Shown here in pieces: positions 1 through 7,734 of a stretch of DNA of 64,000 bases (position 1 is its first letter; every line of letters starts with the position of its first letter). The notes under the pieces are model-generated. The model did no database searches. It was not told where the DNA came from and worked only from the letters and a program-made list of their open reading frames with translations. The position numbers and the translations under genes are program-made. This DNA is from CADEGL01 sp050180485 (GTDB lineage Bacteria; Pseudomonadota; Alphaproteobacteria; CADEGL01): assembly GCA_050180485.1 (NCBI GenBank), contig JBFXED010000021.1, positions 1-64,000 on the forward strand, read 5' to 3'.

Positions 1-74
1 CGGCAGCCGCGGGATCGAGGCCGAAAACCGGGGCGTCCGCCCGGCTTGGCCATATCCAGATTGGCTGACAGGGG

Positions 75-80
75 TATAAT
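75..80 (+). promoter_or_regulatory. Possible -10 box upstream of trmL
   Basis: A perfect TATAAT hexamer lies 51 bases before the trmL start in an otherwise GC-rich stretch. No good -35 hexamer is found at 16-18 bases, so it is only a candidate -10 element. Confidence 0.3.
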
Positions 81-131
81 CGAATCACCCTACCCTTGCA
101 AAGGCCTAGCCGCCTTTTCAATCGCCTAGAA

Positions 132-584
132 ATGCGCCTCGTCCTGTATCAGCCGGACATCCCCCAGAACGCCGGTACCCTGCTACGGCTGGCCGCCTGC
201 ATGGACGTGGGGGTGGACATCGTGGAGCCCTGCGGCTTCCTTTTTTCCGACCGGCATTTCCGTCGCGCGGGCCTTGATTACCTGCCCGAGGCCGCGTTGA
301 TCCGGCACCGCTCCTGGGCCGCGTATTGCGATGCGCGCCCGGCTGGGCGCCTGATCGCCCTCTCTACCCATGCCGACACCCCCTATACCGGCTTCCGATT
401 CCGGCCTGACGACGCGCTGTTGCTAGGCCAGGAATCGATCGGCCTGCCGTCCGAGGTCGAGGCCGCGGCCGACGCGCGCCTGCGCATTCCCATGCGCGCC
501 GGTTTGCGCTCGCTCAATGTCGCGGTCGCGGCGGCCATGGTATTGGGAGAAGCATTGCGGCAGACGGATGGATGGCCGGCATGA
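132..584 (+). CDS. trmL: tRNA (cytidine(34)-2'-O)-methyltransferase TrmL
   Basis: SPOUT-family enzyme that uses SAM to 2'-O-methylate the wobble nucleotide of certain leucine tRNAs in the cytoplasm. The 150-residue product has the family's single-domain length. Visible motifs are the N-terminal YQPDIPQNAGTLLR segment, the knot motif LLGQESIGLP (about residues 96-105) and the C-terminal SLNVAVAAAMVLGEALR that binds SAM. I chose the ATG at 132 because the protein then begins MRLVLYQPDIPQNAG as family members do; an upstream in-frame TTG at 96 would add 12 unconserved residues. The last 13 bases overlap hemF, so the two are probably translationally coupled. Confidence 0.93.
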   Translation: MRLVLYQPDIPQNAGTLLRLAACMDVGVDIVEPCGFLFSDRHFRRAGLDYLPEAALIRHRSWAAYCDARPAGRLIALSTHADTPYTGFRFRPDDALLLGQESIGLPSEVEAAADARLRIPMRAGLRSLNVAVAAAMVLGEALRQTDGWPA

Positions 585-1447
585 TGGTGGACGAGCGCAA
601 GGAGGCCGCACGGATCTGGTTCGAAGGCTTGCGCGACCGGATTTGCGCGGCTTTCGAGAAATTGGAAGACGATTATCGGGGTTCCGATGCCGCGCGCGCG
701 GCATCCGGCCGTTTCGAGCGAAAACCTTGGACCAGGACACCCGAACCGGGCATGGCGTCCGGGGGCGGCGGCGTGATGGCCATCATGCGCGGCCGGGTGT
801 TCGAGAAGGTCGGCGTCAACGTCTCGACCGTGGAAGGCGAGTTCTCGCCCCAGTTCCGCAAGGAAATGAAAGGCGCCGAGGACGATCCGCGCTTCTGGGC
901 CAGCGGTATCTCGCTGGTCGCCCATATGCGCTCGCCGCTGGTGCCCGCGGTCCACATGAACACGCGCCATATCGTGACGTCGCGCGGTTGGTTCGGCGGC
1001 GGCGCCGACCTGACGCCCATGACGCCGGACGAGGCAGACACGCGGGATTTCCACGCCGGCCTCAAGGCCGCGTGCGACGCCCACGATCCGTCCTACTACC
1101 CGCGCTTCAAACAATGGTGCGACGAGTACTTCTTCCTCAAGCACCGCAACGAGCCGCGCGGGGTGGGCGGCATCTTCTACGACGATCTGGACAGCGGGAA
1201 CTGGGAGGCCGACTTCGCTTTCACCCGCGCGGTCGGCGAAGCGTTCCTCACAACGTATCCGCCGCTCGTGCGCCGGCACATGGACAAGCCCTGGACCGAG
1301 GAGCAGCGCCGCCACCAGCTCCAAAGGCGCGGCCGCTACGTGGAATTCAATCTTCTTTACGACAGGGGCACGCGTTTCGGCCTGATGACCGGCGGCAACA
1401 CCGAGGCCATTCTGATGTCGCTGCCACCTTCCGTCACCTGGCCGTAA
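572..1447 (+). CDS. hemF: Oxygen-dependent coproporphyrinogen-III oxidase
   Basis: Catalyses the O2-dependent oxidative decarboxylation of coproporphyrinogen III to protoporphyrinogen IX in heme synthesis, in the cytosol. The 291-residue protein matches the family length. Conserved segments seen are PGMASGGGGVMAIMRG, the PAVHMNTRH histidine region, WFGGGADLTP, and the C-terminal EFNLLYDRGTRFGL and GGNTEAILMSLPP signatures. It starts inside the end of trmL, implying co-transcription. The ATG at 572 is used; another ATG (MMVDERKE) follows three codons later and could be the true start. Confidence 0.95.
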   Translation: MAGMMVDERKEAARIWFEGLRDRICAAFEKLEDDYRGSDAARAASGRFERKPWTRTPEPGMASGGGGVMAIMRGRVFEKVGVNVSTVEGEFSPQFRKEMKGAEDDPRFWASGISLVAHMRSPLVPAVHMNTRHIVTSRGWFGGGADLTPMTPDEADTRDFHAGLKAACDAHDPSYYPRFKQWCDEYFFLKHRNEPRGVGGIFYDDLDSGNWEADFAFTRAVGEAFLTTYPPLVRRHMDKPWTEEQRRHQLQRRGRYVEFNLLYDRGTRFGLMTGGNTEAILMSLPPSVTWP

Positions 1448-1532
1448 TGGCCGAGATCGATTGTCGCGCTTGATTGTCGTTCGGGCGTTCCTTCCCTATC
1501 ATCGCGCCGCAAACCCAGTTGGAGGGGCAACT

Positions 1533-2069
1533 ATGGTTCGGTTCCTGGCGGCGTTCACGGCCATCTTCCTGGCATGGACCACGGGCGCGGCGGCGGCGGA
1601 TATTCCGCTCAATTCGTTCTTCGGCAAGTTCCGCGGCTCGGCCGTGGCCGAGACGGATGCGGCGAAGAAACTCGACTTCGCGCTGCGCGACCTCGACGTA
1701 ACGATCGCGCCGAAGGGCGACGGGTTCGAGATCTCGTGGATCTCGAACCAGCGACCGATCCCTGGCAGCGGCGACAAGGTAAAGAAGCACCAGAACAGTG
1801 TCGCGTTCCTGGCACCCAATGAAGACGGCCTCTACAGGCCCGAACAGCAGGGCGATCCGTTGACCGGCGGCAGGCTGGCCTGGGCTCGGATCGAGAACCG
1901 CACCTTGTTCGTCCATGTGTTGTCGATCGGCGAGCGCGGGGCGTACGAACTGCAGAGCTATGCTCGCACTCTGTCGCCGGACGGCAAGGAAATGAAACTT
2001 CTGTTCACGCGTTACCAAGACAACCAGCGCGTGCGGCAGGTTTCCGGCACGCTGAAGCGGTATCAATAA
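1533..2069 (+). CDS. Secreted hypothetical protein, first of a paralogous pair
   Basis: A 178-residue protein with a clear N-terminal signal peptide (hydrophobic segment about 4-18, AAAA-D cleavage region near 22), so probably periplasmic. A GGAGGGG ribosome binding site at 1521-1527 fixes the ATG at 1533 over the longer frame starting at 1461. The mature part begins IPLNSFFGKFRGSAVAE and contains the segment YELQSYARTLS. Both segments recur in the next gene, so the two arose by tandem duplication. I recognise no catalytic motif, cysteines or metal site; the family is unknown to me. A binding or envelope-maintenance role is possible but unsupported. Confidence 0.75.
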   Translation: MVRFLAAFTAIFLAWTTGAAAADIPLNSFFGKFRGSAVAETDAAKKLDFALRDLDVTIAPKGDGFEISWISNQRPIPGSGDKVKKHQNSVAFLAPNEDGLYRPEQQGDPLTGGRLAWARIENRTLFVHVLSIGERGAYELQSYARTLSPDGKEMKLLFTRYQDNQRVRQVSGTLKRYQ

Positions 2070-2105
2070 CCGAGAACGCCGGTCCTGCCGGCACGAGGGG
2101 TTAAT

Positions 2106-2639
2106 ATGAAACGCGCCATCGTCGTGCTGGCCGCCATCGGCTGCTGGCTCGCGCTGCCGGCCGCCGCCGCCGACCTCAATATCAAGGCGTTCTTCGGCAA
2201 ATTCACTGGCAGCGGTGTCGCCCAGTCGGAAGACAGCCTCTATTTCGCGACCACCGTGCGCGATACGGACGTGGAGATCGGGCCGACGCCGGATGGGTTC
2301 CGCATGGTGTGGACCACGGTCCTGCGCCAGGGCGGCGATCCGTCCAAGCCGAACGTCCGCCGGAAGCAGACGACGATGGACTTTGTCCAGCAGGTGCAGC
2401 TCAACCAGTTCAAGGCCAAGCCCAGCGAGGGTATCCCGCCCGGCGGCCAGGCTTGGGCGCGCATCAACGGCAACACGCTGACGGTCTATATCTTCAGCGT
2501 GGACGAGAACGGCATGTACGAGATTCAGAGCTACGCGCGCACGCTGACCGGCGCGGGCATGGACCTGATCTTCTCGCGCATCAAGGACGGCGAGGAGACG
2601 CGCACCGTGAAGGCCAAGCTGACCCGGATGGCGAACTAG
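2106..2639 (+). CDS. Secreted hypothetical protein, second of a paralogous pair
   Basis: A 177-residue paralogue of the preceding gene, 36 bases downstream and in the same direction. It has a signal peptide (residues 1-21, ending AAAA), then LNIKAFFGKFTGSGVAQ, which aligns with the LNSFFGKFRGSAVA start of the neighbour, and MYEIQSYARTL aligning with AYELQSYARTL. GAGGGG at 2095-2100 is the ribosome binding site. Its TAG stop shares the palindrome CTAG (2636-2639) with the stop of the convergent SGNH hydrolase gene. Function unknown. Confidence 0.75.
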   Translation: MKRAIVVLAAIGCWLALPAAAADLNIKAFFGKFTGSGVAQSEDSLYFATTVRDTDVEIGPTPDGFRMVWTTVLRQGGDPSKPNVRRKQTTMDFVQQVQLNQFKAKPSEGIPPGGQAWARINGNTLTVYIFSVDENGMYEIQSYARTLTGAGMDLIFSRIKDGEETRTVKAKLTRMAN

Positions 2640-3277
2640 CCGTCCAGGAGCTTCCGCCAGGCGGGCCACGCGGCCACGCGTTCGGCCATCAACCCATAGC
2701 CGCCGCGCAGGGGATGCACGCCGTCGAGCGCGTGCAGATCGGCCGCGATCCGGGCGTCCGTCTCGAACGGCGTGTAGCAGTCGAGATAGGGCACGCCCAA
2801 TTCCGCCGCCAGCGCGGCGTAGGCCTTGTTGTATTCAGCGATGCGCGCGTTGCGGAAATCGTAATTGATGCTGGGCCGCGGCCGCATGGGCTGCAGGCTT
2901 TCGTCGACCGGCGTCGGCCCGATCCATAGCGTCGGACGCCAGGCCTTGGCTTCGGCCAGCATCTTCCGCGCGAGCTTAAGCGATTCCGGCAGCGGCACGC
3001 GTAAGCCCTTGCCCACGTCCTCCGCGCTGTCGTTGATGCCGAAAGCGAAGACGATGGCGCACGGCACGTCCGGCGGGAACCGCGCCTCGCATTCACGCCG
3101 CCAGCGCGGCTCGATCAGCGCCGAGGTGTCGCCGCGAATGCCCAAATTGTAGAGAGTCACGTCGTGGCCGGCCTTGCGCTCGCGCACGCAAACGCGCCCG
3201 GGCCAGCCCAGGAAATCGTCGTCGCCCGTGCCGGCGGTGATGCTGTCGCCCACGAAGGCGTATCTCATGACGGTCAT
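2636..3277 (-). CDS. SGNH/GDSL-type esterase or lipase
   Basis: A 213-residue single-domain SGNH hydrolase. Block I is FVGDSITAG with the nucleophile Ser12, block III is the GIND segment that supplies the oxyanion asparagine, and block V is LDGVHP with the catalytic Asp and His near the C-terminus. No signal peptide is seen, so a cytoplasmic esterase or thioesterase is likely; the substrate cannot be told. The start ATG overlaps the stop of the CCA transferase gene as ATGA; a second ATG nine bases inside is possible. It is the last gene of the DUF1285-Nudix-CCA operon. Confidence 0.88.
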   Translation of the reverse strand: MTVMRYAFVGDSITAGTGDDDFLGWPGRVCVRERKAGHDVTLYNLGIRGDTSALIEPRWRRECEARFPPDVPCAIVFAFGINDSAEDVGKGLRVPLPESLKLARKMLAEAKAWRPTLWIGPTPVDESLQPMRPRPSINYDFRNARIAEYNKAYAALAAELGVPYLDCYTPFETDARIAADLHALDGVHPLRGGYGLMAERVAAWPAWRKLLDG

Positions 3278-4542
3278 GACCGGTCTTTCCCCTTCTCCAC
3301 GATTCGCGCGAGCTGTTCCAACGCCTGCGCCCGGCCGGCCTGGAAATCGCCCTCGATCCACCAGGCCTCGACCTCTCCGAGCACTCTGCCGACCTCCGGC
3401 CCGCCGGCCACGCCGAGCGTCATGACGTCCTCGCCGCCGACAGGCAAGCGTGGGCGCGCCCATGTTTCGGCCAAACCGAGCAAGGCGCGCCAGCCCTCGG
3501 CCTCCCGGCGCGGCGATTCGCCCCTGGCCGCGGTCGCGTCCGCCCAGGCCAGCAGCACCAGGTCGCGGAATGCTTCCGTCCCCAAGCGATAGAGCCAGCC
3601 GCGCGCCACACGCGCGTTCCACTCCGGGTCCGGCCGCACGGGCGGTACCACGAGACGCGCCAGCCGCTCGCGCTGGGCGTTCGACAGGCGCAGCCGGCCG
3701 CACACCGCGTTCGCAGCGGAGGCCCCGCCATCGACCAGCGCGGCCAGCCGGCGAACTGGATCGGCGCCGACCGTGATGCCCTCCACGGTCACGAGCGCGC
3801 GCAGCCGCGCGGCCCCACCGGCCTCGGGCAGGATCGCGGCCAGGATTCCCGCTTCCGCCATCAGCGCGACCGTCGAAGCAGGCTCCGGTGCGTTCAAAAG
3901 CTTGAGAAGTTCCGCCGCGACACGCTCGCCCGAGAGCGTGGGTAAAAGATTCGCCAGCCGGCGGCAAGCCGCGAAGCCTTCGGCATCGGGCGCGCCGCGC
4001 CCGAAATGGGCATGGAAGCGGAAGAAACGCAGGATGCGCAGCACGTCCTCGCGGATGCGCGTTTCGGCGTCGCCCACGAAGCGCACCCGTCCGGCCGAAA
4101 GGTCGGCCGCCCCGCCGAACGGATCGTAATATGTGCCGTCCAGATCGGCGTAGAGCGCGTTCATGGTGAAGTCGCGCCGCGCCGCGTCGGCCAGCCAATC
4201 GTCGGTGAAGGCTACGCGTGCGCGGCGCCCGTCCGTTTCCACATCGTGTCGCAACGTGGTGACCTCGAACGGCACGTGATTCACGACCGCGGTCACCGTG
4301 CCGTGGTCCAGCCCCGTCGGGATGGCCTTGAGGCCCGCCGCATCGAGAAGGCGCAGGACGGTTTCCGGCGGATTGGATGTGGCGATGTCCTTGTCGCCCA
4401 CCGCGCGGCCGGCCAGCGTGTCGCGCACGCATCCGCCGACGAAACGCGCGACAGCGCCGTCGGCCGTGAGCGCGGCCATCACCGCACCCACCTCGGGCGC
4501 GCCGAGCCACGCCACGCCGGACAGGCGGCCGGCGGGCTTCAT
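3274..4542 (-). CDS. cca: CCA tRNA nucleotidyltransferase / poly(A) polymerase family protein
   Basis: Class II nucleotidyltransferase that adds or repairs the 3' CCA end of tRNAs. The head domain shows VGGCVRD (35-41), the metal-binding carboxylates in GDKDIAT (Asp50, Asp52) and RRDFTMNAL (122-130). Next comes the RILRFFRFHAHFG helix typical of the neck and an alanine-rich tail. At 422 residues it fits the alphaproteobacterial form, which lacks an HD domain. It lies 28 bases downstream of the Nudix gene and overlaps the SGNH gene by 4 bases, so all belong to one operon. Substrate choice between CCA addition and polyadenylation is inferred from context. Confidence 0.9.
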   Translation of the reverse strand: MKPAGRLSGVAWLGAPEVGAVMAALTADGAVARFVGGCVRDTLAGRAVGDKDIATSNPPETVLRLLDAAGLKAIPTGLDHGTVTAVVNHVPFEVTTLRHDVETDGRRARVAFTDDWLADAARRDFTMNALYADLDGTYYDPFGGAADLSAGRVRFVGDAETRIREDVLRILRFFRFHAHFGRGAPDAEGFAACRRLANLLPTLSGERVAAELLKLLNAPEPASTVALMAEAGILAAILPEAGGAARLRALVTVEGITVGADPVRRLAALVDGGASAANAVCGRLRLSNAQRERLARLVVPPVRPDPEWNARVARGWLYRLGTEAFRDLVLLAWADATAARGESPRREAEGWRALLGLAETWARPRLPVGGEDVMTLGVAGGPEVGRVLGEVEAWWIEGDFQAGRAQALEQLARIVEKGKDRS

Positions 4543-4570
4543 GCGAGCAAGGCACGGTAGCGGAGGGCCA

Positions 4571-5200
4571 TCAGCGCTCCAGGACGTCGCACAGGTTGAT
4601 CAGCATGCCCGCCGTGGCGCCCCAGATGAAGCGTCCTTCGTAAGGCATGGCGAAATAAGTGCGCTCGCGCCCGCGCCAGAAACCCGTGCGGCGTTCGTGG
4701 TTGCGGCGATCCAGGACGAAACTCAGCGGAACCTCGAACACGGCCGCCACTTCGCTCGGATCGGGCTGCAACGGGAAAGGCGGGCGCACGAAACCCACGA
4801 TCGGCGTCACCACGAAGCCCGTGCCGGTCTCGTAATCGTCAAGCCGCCCGACCGTCTCCACATGGCTGCGCGCCAAGCCGATTTCTTCCTCGGTTTCGCG
4901 CAAAGCCGCGGCGACGGCGTCGTCGTCCGTCTCTTCGATGCGGCCGCCGGGAAAGGCAACTTGGCCCGCATGGGCCGACAGATGCTCGGTGCGCTGAGTC
5001 AACAGCACACTCATCTCCGTCGGGTGCTCGACCAGTGGCACCAGGACGGCGGCGGAACGGCGCGGCTGCACCGGTTCCGGCAAGCTGGGATCGAAATCGC
5101 GGTCGCCGCGCAGGCGCCAACCGCTGGCGTCGCGCACGCGACCCGCCGTGACCTCGGCGCTGGCACGCAGCCGCTTTAGAATGAAGTCGCGCGTAATCAC
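4571..5200 (-). CDS. Nudix hydrolase, CoA pyrophosphatase (NudL-type)
   Basis: A 209-residue Nudix enzyme predicted to hydrolyse coenzyme A or its derivatives to 3',5'-ADP and 4'-phosphopantetheine. The Nudix box lies about 85-109, with the metal-binding RETEEEIGL core. It is preceded by the LLTQRTEHLSAHAGQVAFPGG region diagnostic of the CoA-pyrophosphatase subgroup (residues 67-86, given here as its key elements LLTxR, H and GQVAFPGG). It starts within the end of the DUF1285 gene (4-base overlap) and is followed closely by cca. Confidence 0.88.
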   Translation of the reverse strand: MITRDFILKRLRASAEVTAGRVRDASGWRLRGDRDFDPSLPEPVQPRRSAAVLVPLVEHPTEMSVLLTQRTEHLSAHAGQVAFPGGRIEETDDDAVAAALRETEEEIGLARSHVETVGRLDDYETGTGFVVTPIVGFVRPPFPLQPDPSEVAAVFEVPLSFVLDRRNHERRTGFWRGRERTYFAMPYEGRFIWGATAGMLINLCDVLER

Positions 5201-5769
5201 GCGTCACCCCGCGCGCCCAGCGCGAAGAACACGCCACCGGCCCAAACCCCAAGCACCGTCTTGCCCGCCTCTGTGCGTTCCACGGCCAAATCGACCAACT
5301 GATAGAAGACCGGCCGCAGGATCAGCGCCTCCAACCCCTCGCGAACCATGACATAAGGCCGCGGTTCGCCATCGTGGTCCGCGACGCGGATCGGATGGTC
5401 GGGGCCAGCCGTGACTTCGTCGTCCACATTGGTACGAAAGACCAATTCCTGCGCCTCGCCCTGCCCGCGCGCCTCGAGCGCCACCGCCGTGAAAGGCGCA
5501 TCCTCCACCTCGATCCGGCCACGTTCGGCCGGCGTGACCAACCAATAGGAGCCGTCGGGCGCGCGCCGCAACACGGTCGAGAACAAACGGACCAGAGGTT
5601 TGCGGCCAATCGGCGAGCCGTGATAGAACCAAGTGCCGTCACGGGCGATGCGAATGGCGAATTCGCGGCAGTTTTCCGAGCTGTTTGGCCAAGCTTCCCC
5701 GCTCGGCGCGCCGGAAGAAGCGCGCGCGGCGAGGGAGAGAAGATTCGGGTCCGGCACGGTTTTCGCCAT
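5197..5769 (-). CDS. DUF1285 family protein
   Basis: A 190-residue protein of the DUF1285 family: cytoplasmic, no signal or membrane segments. Recognisable conserved stretches are FAIRIARDGTWFYHGSPIGR, where a small beta domain starts, and LVRLFSTVLRR. Family members sit next to Nudix and CCA-transferase genes in many alphaproteobacteria, as here. Biochemical role not established. It is the first gene of the operon; its start lies 41 bases from the divergent moxR start, so both promoters must share or overlap this short gap. Confidence 0.85.
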   Translation of the reverse strand: MAKTVPDPNLLSLAARASSGAPSGEAWPNSSENCREFAIRIARDGTWFYHGSPIGRKPLVRLFSTVLRRAPDGSYWLVTPAERGRIEVEDAPFTAVALEARGQGEAQELVFRTNVDDEVTAGPDHPIRVADHDGEPRPYVMVREGLEALILRPVFYQLVDLAVERTEAGKTVLGVWAGGVFFALGARGDA

Positions 5770-5810
5770 CTCGATGTTGCCGTCGGGCCGCCGCGTGTGG
5801 AGAGATCGCC

Positions 5811-6827
5811 GTGAACGTGACCCCGACGAGCCTGCCGTCCAACGAAAGGCCTGACCAGTTGCTGGCCGAGATCGAAGCGCTCGGCGAACGCATGGCTTCC
5901 GTCCGGGAACGCGTGGGACGCGTTATCTTCGGGCAAAGCGGCGTGATCGATGAAACACTTATCACGCTGCTGGCGGGCGGTCACGCCCTGTTGATCGGCG
6001 TTCCCGGCTTGGCCAAGACGCGCCTGGTCGAGACGCTCGGCACGGTTCTAGGCCTCGACGACAAGCGCATCCAATGCACCCCCGACCTGATGCCCGCCGA
6101 CATTCTGGGCTCGGAGGTCTTGGAGGAACCCGAACCCGGCCGCCGCTCCTTCCGTTTCATTCCCGGTCCCGTCTTCTGCCAGCTTCTGATGGCCGACGAG
6201 ATCAATCGCGCCAGCCCGCGCACCCAATCGGCGTTGTTGCAGGCCATGCAGGAATCCCGCGTCTCGATCGCGGGCCGTTACCATTCGCTGCCGCGTCCGT
6301 TCCACGTGCTGGCGACGCAGAACCCGCTGGAGCAGGAGGGCACCTATCCGCTTCCCGAAGCCCAGCTCGACCGTTTCCTGATGGAGGTGCGCGTCGGCTA
6401 TCCGGACCAAGACGCCGAGCGCCACATGCTTTTGGCGACCACGGGCGCGGTCGAGGAGGCACCCATGCCCGTGATGAGCGCGGATGAGCTGCACGCCGCG
6501 CAGAAGCTGTTGCGCCGCATTCCCGTGGGCGAAAGCGTGGTGAAGGCCATCCTGGGCCTGGTCCGCGCCGGCCGGCCCGAATCGACCGACCTCGACGAGA
6601 TCCGCGCCCAGGTGGCGTGGGGCCCCGGTCCGCGCGCCAGTCAGGCGCTCATGCTGACCATTCGCGCCCGGGCGCTTCTGGATGGCCGTCTCGCGCCCTC
6701 CATCGACGACGTGCTGGCGTTGGCGCCCGCCGTGCTGCGCCACCGCATGGCGCTGACCTTCGCCGCGCGCGCGGAAGGCGTCACCATCGAGCAGGTCGTC
6801 GACCGCTTGTGCGCGCGCCTGGCCTAA
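5811..6827 (+). CDS. MoxR-family AAA+ ATPase
   Basis: A 338-residue MoxR ATPase, thought to act as a chaperone with VWA-domain partners in maturing metal or envelope protein complexes. Walker A is IGVPGLAKTR (62-71) and Walker B is LLMADEIN (125-132); sensor region ATQNPLEQEGTYPLPEAQLDRF is present (key elements QNP, E and PEAQLDRF). I chose the GTG at 5811 because GGAGAG precedes it by 6 bases; longer frames upstream lack conservation and run into the divergent gene's leader. It leads the DUF58-DUF4159 operon. Confidence 0.92.
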   Translation: MNVTPTSLPSNERPDQLLAEIEALGERMASVRERVGRVIFGQSGVIDETLITLLAGGHALLIGVPGLAKTRLVETLGTVLGLDDKRIQCTPDLMPADILGSEVLEEPEPGRRSFRFIPGPVFCQLLMADEINRASPRTQSALLQAMQESRVSIAGRYHSLPRPFHVLATQNPLEQEGTYPLPEAQLDRFLMEVRVGYPDQDAERHMLLATTGAVEEAPMPVMSADELHAAQKLLRRIPVGESVVKAILGLVRAGRPESTDLDEIRAQVAWGPGPRASQALMLTIRARALLDGRLAPSIDDVLALAPAVLRHRMALTFAARAEGVTIEQVVDRLCARLA

Positions 6828-6846
6828 GCCGCGCGAATCCCGGTCC

Positions 6847-7731
6847 GTGACGATGGCCGACCGCCGCGCGCTGCAATACCGGGCCGAGCATCTCGCGGGC
6901 ACGTTCCCGCCACTCTTGGTCGCCGCGCAGCGCGTGGCGGCCACCGTCCTGCAAGGCGTCCACGGCCGCCGCCGCGTCGGCATGGGCGAGACGTTCTGGC
7001 AGTTCCGTCCCTACGAGCCCGGCGATCCGGTCCAGCGCATCGACTGGCGCCAATCGGCCAAGCGCGAACGCGCCTTCATCCGACAGACCGAGTGGGAAGC
7101 CGCGCAGACCGTCTGGCTGTGGCTCGATGCCTCGCCATCGATGGACTACCGCTCGCATCTGTCGTCCGTCGAGAAGAGCGAACGCGCGACGTTGCTTACG
7201 CTCGCCTTGTGCGCGCTGCTGCTGCGCGGGGGCGAGCATGTGGCGTTCCCAGGCGAGGCGCGCAAGTTCACCGGCCGCTATGCGTTGGAACGCGCGGCCG
7301 CGGCGCTCTCGCGCATCGCCGCGCGCGGCAACGACGGCGTGCCGCCGCCCGCGCCGTTGCCGCGTCACGCGCGGATCGTCCTGATCGGCGACTTCCTGGC
7401 GCCGCTGAAGGAGACCGAGCGTGCCGTGCGCGCGCTCGCCGCGCGCGGCGTGACCGGACACCTGCTGCAGATTCTCGATCCCGCCGAGGAAAGCCTGCCC
7501 TTCCAGGGCCGGACGCTGTTCGAGGGTATGGAAAACGACGGCGCGCTTCTGGTGCGGCGGACGGAAAACCTTCGCGAGGCTTACACCGCGCGCATGGAAG
7601 CGCACCGCGCCGCTCTGGCCACGCTCGCGCGCGCGGCCGGCTGGACCCTGGCCGTCCACCACACCGACCGTCCGGCCGAGGCGGCCCTGTTGCCGCTTTA
7701 TGTCGCGTTGGCCGAACGGCCGGGCGTCTAG
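6847..7731 (+). CDS. DUF58 domain-containing protein (MoxR partner)
   Basis: A 294-residue DUF58 protein, the usual partner of MoxR ATPases. The family signature FRPYEPGDPVQRIDWRQSAK (about residues 52-71) is intact. A degenerate VWA fold follows, with the MIDAS-like DASPSMDY segment (DxSxS). It is cytosolic with no predicted membrane span. It starts at GTG 6847 (an ATG lies two codons on), 19 bases after moxR, and the next gene begins 3 bases after its stop. Together they suggest a MoxR-VWA assembly machine for the two large membrane proteins downstream. Confidence 0.9.
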   Translation: MTMADRRALQYRAEHLAGTFPPLLVAAQRVAATVLQGVHGRRRVGMGETFWQFRPYEPGDPVQRIDWRQSAKRERAFIRQTEWEAAQTVWLWLDASPSMDYRSHLSSVEKSERATLLTLALCALLLRGGEHVAFPGEARKFTGRYALERAAAALSRIAARGNDGVPPPAPLPRHARIVLIGDFLAPLKETERAVRALAARGVTGHLLQILDPAEESLPFQGRTLFEGMENDGALLVRRTENLREAYTARMEAHRAALATLARAAGWTLAVHHTDRPAEAALLPLYVALAERPGV

Positions 7732-7734
7732 CCC

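Noticed and set aside
1..53. Open frame on the minus strand beginning MAKPGGRPGF and running off the window
   Set aside because: Only 17 codons are visible, the ribosome binding site is weak and no family can be recognised; it may be a real divergent gene start but I cannot support it.
2636..4555. A 639-codon minus-strand frame joining the CCA gene's other frame to the SGNH hydrolase
   Set aside because: The first two thirds are arginine/glycine-rich shadow of the CCA transferase in another frame; only the final 213 codons are a real protein.
5685..5810. Longer MoxR start upstream of 5811
   Set aside because: The added residues are arginine-rich, unconserved and overlap the divergent DUF1285 gene, whereas GTG 5811 has a good ribosome binding site.
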